64,000 bases of DNA from an uncultured Halomonas sp. (GTDB lineage Bacteria; Pseudomonadota; Gammaproteobacteria; Pseudomonadales; Halomonadaceae): NCBI RefSeq assembly GCF_947493865.1, contig NZ_CANLTC010000001.1, positions 434,001-498,000 on the forward strand. Direction: 5' to 3'. A program made the position numbers and the translations under genes. Shown one piece after another: positions 16,628 through 25,700 of the stretch (positions within the stretch are counted from its first letter, which is position 1; every line of letters begins with the position of its first letter). Under the pieces are notes generated by a model. That model had not been told where the DNA came from. It searched no databases and saw nothing but the letters and a program-made list of their open reading frames with translations.

Positions 16628-18433
16628 TCAAGCATGCTGTGCCATCCGCTTGAACATGTCGTTGCGGCCAACAAGATCGGCATATTTTCCTTGATCGACT
16701 ACTTTTCCTTGGTTCAAAAGCAATATCTGATCGCACTGTTTCACTGTCGCCAGACGATGTGCAATCATTATGATTGTTTTTTCTCCAGAAAAATCGTGTA
16801 TCGCATCCATGATCAATTTTTCTGTAATGCCATCAAGAGCACTCGTCGCTTCATCAAGGACTAGTACTTCGGTATCTTCATAGAGCGCACGAGCAATACC
16901 AATACGCTGCCTTTGTCCCCCAGAGAGCTGTACGCCGCGCTCGCCCACAAAAGTATCCAAGCCAGCAGGTAATTCAGCGAGCATTTCATCGAGATGAGCC
17001 ATGCTTGCTGCTCTACGCACTTTCTCTTCGTCGATTGCCTCGGGAGGCAGGCCAAATGCGATGTTTTCGCGGATGCTTGAATCCGACAAGAAAATGCTTT
17101 GTGATACGAATCCCAGCTTATTTTGCCAAGCACGCCGGTTATCATCGGTCAAGGGCACCCCGTCGATGGTTATACAACCTGCATCGGGTTTGATCAGCCC
17201 AAGTAGAAGATCGATGGCCGTCGACTTTCCTGATCCCGAAGATCCTACCAAACCTATCACTTGATTGGCGGGTATTGAAAGCGATATATCCTTGAGTGCT
17301 GGATCTTGCTTGCCGGGATACGTGAATCTTACTCCGCGAAACTCGATATTCTCATTCAGTGCTATCGGCTGCGCACTGCCACGACCATCGAAACCTTCCT
17401 TCTGATAATGAGTACTCCCAGCTATCAATCCATCACGAATGGACTCGAAGGCGGCCATGTTACCTTTTATATTAGCGATGCCTACATAAATTCGCTGGAA
17501 AGCGGGCAATAGCTTGAAGCCTGCTAGTGCATAGACTGAAAGTGCGGGAAGTATATCGCCTAGATTGCCTTGCCGAGAATAAAGAAGATAAAGCACTAGC
17601 GCGATGATGGCCCCAAAGGCGATGATTTCTATTGCATATCGCGGCATCTGATTCAAGGCTTGATTGACGCCATGGCTACGCGCAAAGGCTCTACTGGCAT
17701 CCTCAAAGCGATCGACTAGGACCTGCTGACGTCCGAGCAACAGTGTATCCTTGACGCCTCCAAAACCATCGGACATCAGACGAAAGCGTAGCGTCTGTTG
17801 CTGCGAAATTCTTGCGCCATTATTAGTGAGCCTCTTCTTCACCAGTCGATATATGAGCAGGTAGGATAAAGCAAAAAGCGAGACACCAATGATTGCCACC
17901 ATGGGATTGTAAATCAAGATGGCAACGGCCATGAGGATGACCATGACCAGCTTGGCATTCATTTGCATCAAGGGGCTGATGATGAAATTGGTTACCCGCT
18001 GGGATTCCTGAGAAATCTGATTGATCAGTTGTCCACTGCTACCTTCAGCATGAAACAGCCAAGGCTGGTGCATGTAATGCTTGAAGAGGCGACTGGATAG
18101 CTCGGCCCCTACCTGGGAGCCGTAAAGTGCCAGACGCCAGACGGTGTACATGGAAAAAAGCCCGGCTGCTACCAGCATGACGAACACGCCTATCCCTAGC
18201 CAGAATAGAAAGCTTTGGGGCGTTTCGGCAGAACTTGCTTGGTAGATGCTTGCCACAATCCCATCGCCTTGTAACTGACTCATGTCACCCACCAGACCCA
18301 TAAAGGGCCCGATGGCAATGACGCTGGCTATTTCGGCAAATGACATACCTACGATCAGTATTTGCAGCTTGAACAGTTTCTTACGCTGCTCAAGAGTAAG
18401 CAGATTATAGAGTTCTCGAAGGTTCTGGAGCAT
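16628..18433 (-). CDS. ABC transporter, fused permease/ATPase, PglK-like flippase
   Basis: A 601-residue half-transporter. Residues 1-320 contain about six membrane spans. The ATPase follows with Walker A GSSGSGKST (about 398-406), a Q-loop in GFVSQSIFLSDSSIREN, the signature LSGGQRQRIG (about 503-512), Walker B VLVLDEATSAL and the switch His in IMIAHRL. The overall pattern and length match the MsbA/PglK group of lipid-linked oligosaccharide flippases. The N-terminal LLTLEQRKKLFKLQILIVGM..SFAEIASVIAIGPF is particularly like PglK. No Wzx is present in the locus, so this is the likely flippase for the undecaprenyl-linked repeat unit. It lies 38 bases after the wzc stop. Confidence 0.87.
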   Translation of the reverse strand: MLQNLRELYNLLTLEQRKKLFKLQILIVGMSFAEIASVIAIGPFMGLVGDMSQLQGDGIVASIYQASSAETPQSFLFWLGIGVFVMLVAAGLFSMYTVWRLALYGSQVGAELSSRLFKHYMHQPWLFHAEGSSGQLINQISQESQRVTNFIISPLMQMNAKLVMVILMAVAILIYNPMVAIIGVSLFALSYLLIYRLVKKRLTNNGARISQQQTLRFRLMSDGFGGVKDTLLLGRQQVLVDRFEDASRAFARSHGVNQALNQMPRYAIEIIAFGAIIALVLYLLYSRQGNLGDILPALSVYALAGFKLLPAFQRIYVGIANIKGNMAAFESIRDGLIAGSTHYQKEGFDGRGSAQPIALNENIEFRGVRFTYPGKQDPALKDISLSIPANQVIGLVGSSGSGKSTAIDLLLGLIKPDAGCITIDGVPLTDDNRRAWQNKLGFVSQSIFLSDSSIRENIAFGLPPEAIDEEKVRRAASMAHLDEMLAELPAGLDTFVGERGVQLSGGQRQRIGIARALYEDTEVLVLDEATSALDGITEKLIMDAIHDFSGEKTIIMIAHRLATVKQCDQILLLNQGKVVDQGKYADLVGRNDMFKRMAQHA

Positions 18434-18471
18434 ACGTTACACCGCTGTTGATAAAAAAGTTATGGACGCCA

Positions 18472-20676
18472 TCATTTATATGAATAGTTGTAATAACCAT
18501 AACCATAGCTAGTGGCGGCCTTGCGCTCCATGGCGTTGAGTATGCATCCCCTGACCTTCACTCCTGAAGTCTCCAGCCGGCGCAACGCTACTTTCACTTC
18601 ACGCGGTGGGTTGAGGCCGAAGCGCACCATCATCAATGACGTGCCGGCGAATTTGCCGATGATAGCGGCATCCGTAACCGCCAGGATGGGCGGAGTATCG
18701 ATGATAACCAGATCGAATTCACCATTTACTTGCTCGAGAAGATCGGTGAAGCTTTTCTGCATCAGCAACTCGGAGGGGTTGGGGGGCGCGATACCACGTG
18801 AAATGTAGTACAAGCCCGGCATGCCGCCGTTCCTGATGGCGTGTTGAAGATCGAGTTTGCCTGACAGCACTTCTGAAAGCCCTGCTTCCGAGCGATCATT
18901 GAAAGCCATGTGCACACTGCCCTTGCGCATGTCGGCATCGATCATCAGTACTTTCTGGCCTGCCTGAGCACATACGGCAGCTAGATTGATACTGGTGAAG
19001 CTCTTGCCGATGCCCGGACTCGGTCCAGTGACCATGATGCAATTGTTTTGAGCATCAAGCATGGCGAAATGCAGACTGGTACGCAGGCCACGCAGTGCTT
19101 CGATGGCGGTATCGGTCGGATTGACCTTGGCAAGCATTCCACCAATGACATTCTTGCCTTGCGACTCGCCGCGCTGGCGGATTCGTTTGACCAGCTTCTG
19201 CTGATCTTCCGACAGTGGCACGGTGGCATAAACGGGCAAGCCCAAATCTTCGAGTTGCTCGGGGCTTTCTACACCGCGATTGAAGATACCTCGAATCAAG
19301 ACGACGCTGATGGCGAGAATTGCGCCGATAAGCGTTGCCAATATGACGATGAGCGGTGTTTTAGGAGCGATCGGCGATGATCCGACTACCGCGGAATCGA
19401 TGATGCGCACATTGCCCACCGTGCCAGCCTTGGCGATATTGAGCTCCTGCATTCGATTGAGCAGTTGCACATAGATCTGCTGGGTGACCTCAACATCTCG
19501 GGTCATGCGCAGGATCTGTTGCTGGGTCTCGGGCAAGTTGCCGGTGCGCTCTTCCATGTTGGCCTTCTCGCGTTCGAGCTGGGCCTTCTTTTCCAATAGC
19601 GCCGCGTAGAGGGGGTGATTCGGTGTATAGCGCCTGGAGAGTTCGGACTCTTTCAAACGCAGTTCATTCAGACGACCCTCGATATCGACCATGCCCGAAA
19701 GCACGTTTTGCGTTTCCATGGTCAGGTCGACACTGTCGCGCTCGGAACGGTACTCATTGAGTCGACTTTCGGCATCCTGCAGCTGCTGGCGCACATTGGG
19801 CATCTGCTTTTCCAGAAACTCCAGGCTATTTTCCGCTTCAGCGGCTTGGCGCGCTATATTCTGGGCGAGATAGACTTCGGCGATAGCATTCAGCGTATCT
19901 TCAACTTCTCGGGGTTCGGTGCCCGTCAGGGTCAATTCCAGCACCCCTGTTTCGGTACCCTTTTGCATTACATTGAAACGAGACTTGAGCGAAGCGATTG
20001 TCGCCTGGGGACTGCGCTTGAGTAGCTTGAACGTAGCGCCAGCAGGTGCTTGCATGTCACCTACGCGCAGTTCGACCCAAGGGTTGGCGGTTTCCAGCAT
20101 CTTGCCAACCTGGCCGGTTCCAATAACATGGCCCTCGGCGTCAAGCAGCCGATAGCGGTTGTCGGACAAGGCCTCAAGCGTCAGTGGCTTACCTACCAAT
20201 TCGGGCTCGACACTCAAGGATTCGACGCTGATGGCTTCATTAGCCCAGATTTCGGGTCGGCCTTCAGCAAAACCGGGACGCGCAATGTCATTGCGTATCA
20301 GAACATCGCCCAGGATGGGAAACATGCTGGGCGCGGCAACGATGTCTAAATCCTCTTGATCAGCTGCCTGACCAAGAATGAGCCGCGAGCCGAGAATCTC
20401 CATTTGCGCAGCGGCCGTTGGCGCTTCTTCGCCCAGTAACGCAGCCAGTTCCGATTTGTCGCTGGCACCGGTTTGCTCTACCTGAACGAGTGCATCGCCC
20501 TGAAAGACCGGGGTAACGAGAAGTGAGTAAATCAACCCGGCAAGAGCGAACAAACCGGTGACGATGAGTATTTTCCACTTATTGTCCACCAGCAACCCGA
20601 AAAGACGGCCTAGATCGACGGTATCGTCGTTCTGGCCCGCATTTCGTGTCGCCTGAACCTGTTGTTCCTGAGACAT
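18472..20676 (-). CDS. wzc: Polysaccharide co-polymerase and tyrosine autokinase
   Basis: A 734-residue Wzc-type BY-kinase. An N-terminal Wzz domain (LGRLFGLLVDNKWKILIVTG as first membrane span, then VFQGDALVQVEQ) is followed by a periplasmic coiled-coil region and a second span before the kinase. Kinase motifs: Walker A GPSPGIGKS, Walker A' MLIDADMRKG-like sequence (seen as LMIDADMRKG) and Walker B LVIIDTPPI. The C-terminus ends in a tyrosine cluster (SYGYGYYNYSYK), the autophosphorylation site of the family. The frame is open to a TTG at 20712, but the ATG at 20674-20676 has AGGAA seven bases upstream and avoids overlap with wzb. It controls chain length and export with Wza and Wzb. Confidence 0.95.
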   Translation of the reverse strand: MSQEQQVQATRNAGQNDDTVDLGRLFGLLVDNKWKILIVTGLFALAGLIYSLLVTPVFQGDALVQVEQTGASDKSELAALLGEEAPTAAAQMEILGSRLILGQAADQEDLDIVAAPSMFPILGDVLIRNDIARPGFAEGRPEIWANEAISVESLSVEPELVGKPLTLEALSDNRYRLLDAEGHVIGTGQVGKMLETANPWVELRVGDMQAPAGATFKLLKRSPQATIASLKSRFNVMQKGTETGVLELTLTGTEPREVEDTLNAIAEVYLAQNIARQAAEAENSLEFLEKQMPNVRQQLQDAESRLNEYRSERDSVDLTMETQNVLSGMVDIEGRLNELRLKESELSRRYTPNHPLYAALLEKKAQLEREKANMEERTGNLPETQQQILRMTRDVEVTQQIYVQLLNRMQELNIAKAGTVGNVRIIDSAVVGSSPIAPKTPLIVILATLIGAILAISVVLIRGIFNRGVESPEQLEDLGLPVYATVPLSEDQQKLVKRIRQRGESQGKNVIGGMLAKVNPTDTAIEALRGLRTSLHFAMLDAQNNCIMVTGPSPGIGKSFTSINLAAVCAQAGQKVLMIDADMRKGSVHMAFNDRSEAGLSEVLSGKLDLQHAIRNGGMPGLYYISRGIAPPNPSELLMQKSFTDLLEQVNGEFDLVIIDTPPILAVTDAAIIGKFAGTSLMMVRFGLNPPREVKVALRRLETSGVKVRGCILNAMERKAATSYGYGYYNYSYK

Positions 20677-20708
20677 GGTATTTCCTGAAACGAGACTGGT
20701 CATATACA

Positions 20709-21164
20709 TCAACTCCCTAGCTTGGTTTGCCAGGCGTCGGCGGCTTGGGTCAGCAATTTGTGAACATGGGCAAATGCCTCACGGCTTTTGCGATATGGAT
20801 CGGGAATCTTGCAGCCCTGGCTGCCTCCGTCCGGTAGCCAACGGCCATACAGCATGGTCTTACCGGTGGCCGCGGGAGCGAGTTCACTTATATGACGCCG
20901 CTGGCCTTCACTCATGACCAGTATCAGGTCAGCGGCGTCTATCATGTCACGCGTGATGCGCCGTGAACGGTGGGCCTCAAGATTCAGCCCGGATTCCGTT
21001 GCAAACTCCTGGGCAAAAGGCGCTGCGCCACTACCTTCATGGGATCCTGGCGCTAGCCCCGCCGACTCGATCCGCAATTCCGGTAGGCGGGCTTTAAGTA
21101 ACGCCTCGCCCACCGGACTGCGACAAATGTTGGCGGTGCAGACCACCAGGATGGAGTGAAACAT
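20709..21164 (-). CDS. wzb: Low-molecular-weight protein tyrosine phosphatase
   Basis: A 151-residue phosphatase with the P-loop VVCTANICRSP (Cys9, Arg15; CX5R) and the general-acid aspartate in KIPDPYRKS near residue 118. The Wzb group dephosphorylates the tyrosine tail of Wzc, so cycling of polymer assembly depends on it. It lies between wza (5 bases upstream) and wzc (Shine-Dalgarno directly after its stop), the canonical order. Length and motifs are normal. Confidence 0.93.
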   Translation of the reverse strand: MFHSILVVCTANICRSPVGEALLKARLPELRIESAGLAPGSHEGSGAAPFAQEFATESGLNLEAHRSRRITRDMIDAADLILVMSEGQRRHISELAPAATGKTMLYGRWLPDGGSQGCKIPDPYRKSREAFAHVHKLLTQAADAWQTKLGS

Positions 21165-21169
21165 GGCTA

Positions 21170-22282
21170 TTAGAGTTCGCCTATCTCTGTGCCAGTGATG
21201 TCACCCGGCAGCGTGGCCGTGGGCAGCAACAGGCTGATGACATTGTTCCAGCGAGCCAGCGGCGCAGCCGTCACATACACCACGTCCTTCGGCTGTAGCG
21301 GGAAATAGGAGCCCATGTTCAAGGCCACGGCGTTGGTGATATCCAGCTGATAGACGGTTGCCATCTTTTCGCTACCGGCCGGCTTGCTGCGGATGACGAA
21401 AATACCGGTAGGTTCCGCGCGCTGATTGTTCAGGCCGCCGGCACGTGCCAGGGCATCCGTCAACGAGATGCGCTCGTTGCCGACCGGCAGATTGCCGGCG
21501 TTGCGCACTCGTCCAAGAACGGCGACGTTCTGGTTTTCCGCGCTGGGCACATGCACGACGTCTCCTTCGCGAAGCAGGCGGTTCTGCGTCAGATCGCCTT
21601 CCTTGAGCATGGCGAACAGAGACAGGGTCTGCTCTTCGCCGCCACGGTTCAGGGTCACCTCGTGCCAATCAGCATCCGCTGTCGGCCCGCCTGCCTGACT
21701 AATGACGTCGAGTACCGTCATGGGCGTGTTGGTGATGGGTACCATGCCGGGAGTGCCGACGGCACCGGTGACATAGGCCTTCTTGGACTTGAAGGCCGCG
21801 ATGCCGACCTCTACCTGGGGCTCGGTGATGAAGTTCGAGAGACGGCTGGTAATGATCTGACGTACCTCATCGACCGACTTGCCTTCGATCTTGACCCGCC
21901 CGATATAAGGATAGTAGATATAGCCATTGGGCTGAACCACTGTACCCGATTCCGTTGCGCTACGCTCGGCACCGGCGGGAATGGTCAGCTCGGGATGGTC
22001 GTAGACGACGATATTGAGCACATCGCCTGGCCCTATTTTGTATTCATAGGAGTCGATCGCCTCACTCAACTCCCGAGACATGCTCTTCGCGCTTCTGGAC
22101 TCCACCTGCTGGCGGTACTCGGCGATCATGGTAGGCGTGATCGCCTCGATGTCCACCAGGTTGTCCAGTGGTGGCGCCTTCTCCGCCGCTTCGTAATCGA
22201 TATGGCCACCCGGCGAATAGGCGCAAGCCGAGATGCTGAGTGTCAATGCTGCGAGCAAGCCAATGCGTGTTGTCTTTTTCAT
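21170..22282 (-). CDS. wza: Outer-membrane polysaccharide export lipoprotein
   Basis: A 370-residue Wza family protein. The signal peptide MKKTTRIGLLAALTLSISAC has a lipobox ending at Cys20, so the mature protein is a lipoprotein. A poly_export domain (YKIGPGDVLNIVVYDHPELT at about 76-95) is followed by SLBB repeats (KAYVTGAVGTPGMVPI and NVAVLGRVRNAGNLPV). The family forms the octameric outer-membrane channel for capsule or exopolysaccharide. It is the first gene of the minus-strand polysaccharide operon, about 110 bases after an ops element. The C-terminus ends soon after WNNVISLLLP, the segment that forms the amphipathic membrane helix. Confidence 0.95.
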   Translation of the reverse strand: MKKTTRIGLLAALTLSISACAYSPGGHIDYEAAEKAPPLDNLVDIEAITPTMIAEYRQQVESRSAKSMSRELSEAIDSYEYKIGPGDVLNIVVYDHPELTIPAGAERSATESGTVVQPNGYIYYPYIGRVKIEGKSVDEVRQIITSRLSNFITEPQVEVGIAAFKSKKAYVTGAVGTPGMVPITNTPMTVLDVISQAGGPTADADWHEVTLNRGGEEQTLSLFAMLKEGDLTQNRLLREGDVVHVPSAENQNVAVLGRVRNAGNLPVGNERISLTDALARAGGLNNQRAEPTGIFVIRSKPAGSEKMATVYQLDITNAVALNMGSYFPLQPKDVVYVTAAPLARWNNVISLLLPTATLPGDITGTEIGEL

Positions 22283-22393
22283 TTTTTGATCCTGTCTGAC
22301 AAATTTTCGAATTCGAAGTTTTTGGTTCGAGGATGAAGTTCAGGCCCGTGGAGGCTTGAACCGAGAGCTGAAGTAGCGCGAATTCCTTTTTCC

Positions 22394-22405
22394 CACGCTA
22401 CCGCC
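22394..22405 (-). promoter_or_regulatory. ops element (RfaH recruitment site) in the wza leader
   Basis: On the minus strand this reads GGCGGTAGCGTG, identical to the operon polarity suppressor core known from enterobacterial capsule, LPS and hemolysin operons. It lies 111 bases before the wza start on the transcribed strand. Upstream of it, GAGAGAAATGCC..GTATCTCTCGG (about 22406-22432) gives an inverted repeat and resembles the rest of a JUMPstart sequence. RfaH (an NusG paralogue) binds this element in the paused elongation complex and prevents termination and polarity over long operons, which fits a 20-kb polysaccharide operon. No rfaH gene is in the window. Confidence 0.85.
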
Positions 22406-22450
22406 CGAGAGATACTCTTTGGCATTTCTCTCAGGCCACTACCTGCAGGA

Positions 22451-22466
22451 ACCGTCAATTGACGGT
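22451..22466. promoter_or_regulatory. Perfect 16-bp palindrome upstream of ops
   Basis: ACCGTCAATTGACGGT is an uninterrupted perfect palindrome located 45 bases upstream of the ops site and about 170 bases before wza. It could be an operator for a dimeric regulator of the polysaccharide operon, or form a hairpin in the leader RNA. No regulator can be named from the sequence. Confidence 0.45.
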
Positions 22467-22631
22467 GCCTTACTGTTAATCGTGTAGTTACAAAAGTACA
22501 ACCTTTGAATACACAATATTACTAACTTAGCGTGCGTATGCATAACTGAAATTCCTAGTTCCGTGAGTATTAGTAAACTAATGTAACGCCTGACACCATT
22601 TTACCTAATTTTTCGCTGCGAACTGCATAAT

Positions 22632-22676
22632 AAAAAGGGAAGGCGCGGCATCGGTATGTCGCCACGCCTCCCCTTT
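22632..22676 (-). terminator. Strong intrinsic terminator after the giant protein gene
   Basis: On the minus strand, AAAGGGGAGGCG and CGCCTTCCCTTT pair across a loop that can itself pair (GGCGAC/ATGCCG region), and the stem runs into TTTTTATTA. It lies 25 bases after the stop of the giant gene and insulates it from the polysaccharide operon. Confidence 0.85.
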
Positions 22677-22700
22677 GCGCTAGCTAGCGCTTACTTGGCC

Positions 22701-25700
22701 TCACTGGAACAGGTAAATTGGCTCGCTTACTCCCCCCAGGGCAAAGGCCTCGGTGGTATTGGGGTCTTCGATGACTGATGCGACAAAGCCGAGAGGCAAG
22801 GTGTCACTACCATCGAAGCTGGCTGTCCCGTTCAGGAAGGTGTCGTAGACGAATTCAGCAGAAACGTCAGCGTAGCCATTTTCATCCAGCTGAATATCGG
22901 CAAACTGAAATTCCGCCGCATTGTTGGCCGGGAATGCATTGTCTTCCAGTCGTGACTCAACAATGCTTGCGATATCGTCGGTGTCATTGGTAACCGGTTG
23001 ATGGCCTTTCGTCATGACTACCCGCACCCACTCGTTCGCGGGTCCCGACACTTCCACGCTAGGCACTTCCTCGAAGCTGCCATCCTCTCCGCGCACTACA
23101 TTTCCAACGCTGAGTTTCACCTCAAGGTTCTTGGAAGCCTCGGTTACCAGCGCCTGTGCCCCGGTCTGGCTGCCATCCCCCATCAGCTGCGCATTGGCGA
23201 TGCTGCCGTCGGTAAAGGCGATATAGACCTTCGAGCCGATCAACTCGGCACCGGACACACCTCCTACATCCCAGGCAGGCAGCGAGCCGGTATCGACGCC
23301 CGCTTCGCCACTCTTGGACATGCCTGCAATCGAATTGGGATCCATGTCCCCACTGAAAGTGACGGTCTCGCCCTGACTGAAGCCTCCATCTTCCGTGGCA
23401 GAGAACTTCACCATTGCGCCTTTATAGCCGCCGTTGACCGCGCTGTTTGCAGGGTCCGGATCGACCCCCTGCTGGAAGTAGTGCTCGTACTCGGACGGCT
23501 GTATTACCCCTGTTCCACCGGCGCTATCGATCGTGAGATCCTTGGCCGCGGTATCGCCACCCTTCCCATCCGGATCAAACACGCTGTCATCGTAGAGAGC
23601 CGAACTCACATCGAAATAGACGGCTGCGATCTTCTTGTCACCGGTATTGGTAATATTGAAGGAGCCGCTAACGTAGTTCGAGTCCTGAACGTCCTCTCCA
23701 TTCGGAGTGATCGTGATCACGGCAGAACCAACTTCACCATTTGCATATTGTTCCGAGGTAACCAGATTGGCATCAGCAAACACCTGTTCAGCAGTGCTCG
23801 GTAAAGCCTCACCCTCGGAAGCGGTATTGCCCTCGGAAACGGTGACGTTGAGATACTCCCAGCGCGCTTCATAGGAATTTAGCGTCTGGTAGTCGTTGGA
23901 AGTCACGCCCACCGCAGTAGGTGTGCTGGAATCGAGCAGGTTGTCGAGTACAGCACTCGGCAACGCTTGCGCTTTAGCGGTGACGAAACCCTGCGTATCG
24001 TTGGCGCGCAGGCCACCGAGAACTTCATCGTCAGTGCCGTAAAGCGTCACGAGAGGCGTGACCGTGCCGGCGCTCTTGTCGATCTGCAGTGTCATGTCCA
24101 CATTGGCAACGTCCCTCAAACCCTGGCTTTTATCTGTCAGCAGATCCTTGAGCTCGTACTGGTCATCCACAGCCTCAGGATCTTGCTTACCATTACCATT
24201 GGACCAGAGCTGTACGATATTGCCGTTGTTGCCCCCCAGGGTGAGTTTGATCAACTCGTTGTTGCCCTGACTACCGGTGCCGAAAAGGATCCCTTGCTGT
24301 GCATAGTTGGGGATCTCATCGCTGGACAACCCTTGAGCTTCCAGCGCCGCCGGGAAAGCATTGGAAAAGCGGGTCGCGATCTCTACCAGCGTCTGAGCAG
24401 GATCACTCAAATCGACGTTCTTGATAAAGTCGTTGGCGCTGTTGCCCTTGTATATATCGCCATCGGAGGTATTGATCACCAGCTGGCCATTCTCGACGCT
24501 GGTCACCACCGTCTCATCGCCGATTCCTCCCAGCAGACCGTCGAAGCCGCCTTGCTCCAGCGGACTGCCTGCGGTCTCGAAGTCCAGTTCAAATGCAGTG
24601 ACGTACTCGATATCGCTCCCCGCATCAGAACCGCCTCCAGCATCGGATTCGCCCAGGTTGATGTCGAAGCTGGTTTGATAGGATGCAACCCCGTTACCGG
24701 CACTGTCCTTATAGCTTCCCTCCTTGACGCTTACGGTGAAGCTACCCTCCGGCCAGGCGTTGGTCCCTTCGGGCGGGGTGATGAGATAGGTGATGACGGC
24801 GCTCTTGCCATCATTGCCAAGCGTAATGGCACCGTCACCCGCTACAAGACCGGAAGATGCCGGTTCAATGCCAGTGAAGACAAGTTCATCACCCTGGATG
24901 GCATTGATATCGATTCCCTCGTCATCACTGAGGGTTACCGTCACCTGCAAGCCGCTGTCGCTGTCAGTAGCCTCTTCAACCTGAATAGAATCGACCTGAG
25001 GGGCTACGTCGTCAACGGGAGGCGGAGCTGTATCCGTTGTCGAATTGAGGCCTAGCTGCTTGATCTCGATGGCGTTGATCTTGGGATTCTGGGCGCCGTG
25101 ATTGAAGGCCAGATTGATGACCTCGTCCTGAGCGGTGAACGTATAGGTACGAGACAGACCGTAACCGATCAAGTCATCCTGAGTGGCATCGGGCCCCAGA
25201 GCTTTCTCGGCTTCGGCCAGCGGGTTGATACCGGCGAAGGCCTCGGGCACATTGCCGTCCACCGCCACATCGAAGACACGACCACCTTCCTCGTTGAAGA
25301 TGCCGTTCCAGTTTTCGGTGTAGTACAAGGTGATCGAGTAGGTGCCACCGGCGGTTACCGGGAAGCCATATTCCAGCATTTCTCCTTCAGCGCTGTTATC
25401 ACTGCGCTCATTGGTGTAAAGCTGCCAAGGCACGATATCGTCGCCGAGTCCCGAGAGGTCGATTTCGCTCTGCTCATCCGACGATTTGCCACTATAGGTG
25501 TTCTTGGTATTGCCCAGCAGATACTCGAATCCGGACGTCTTGTCACCAAGCCAGTCAGGGCCCCCATCGGTGGCAGTGACATCATCGCCCCCGGCGTTGA
25601 TCCGATACAGCACGCGTTCCTCGGAGTAGGTGATACGAGTACCCTGCTCCGTCAACTCGATATTGAAGACATTGGCACCGCTGTCAGGATCGAAGTTCTC

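Larger units (their letters stand above)
22283..22700 (-). promoter_or_regulatory. Leader/promoter region of the polysaccharide operon
   Basis: A 418-base gap on the minus strand between the giant protein gene and wza. From the upstream end it holds a strong terminator (22632-22676), AT-rich DNA expected to contain the promoter, a 16-bp palindrome (22451-22466), a JUMPstart-like segment with the ops element (22394-22405) and about 110 bases of untranslated leader. A possible promoter is TTGTAC-N17-TAACAG ending just upstream of the palindrome, but the match is weak. Confidence 0.65.
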
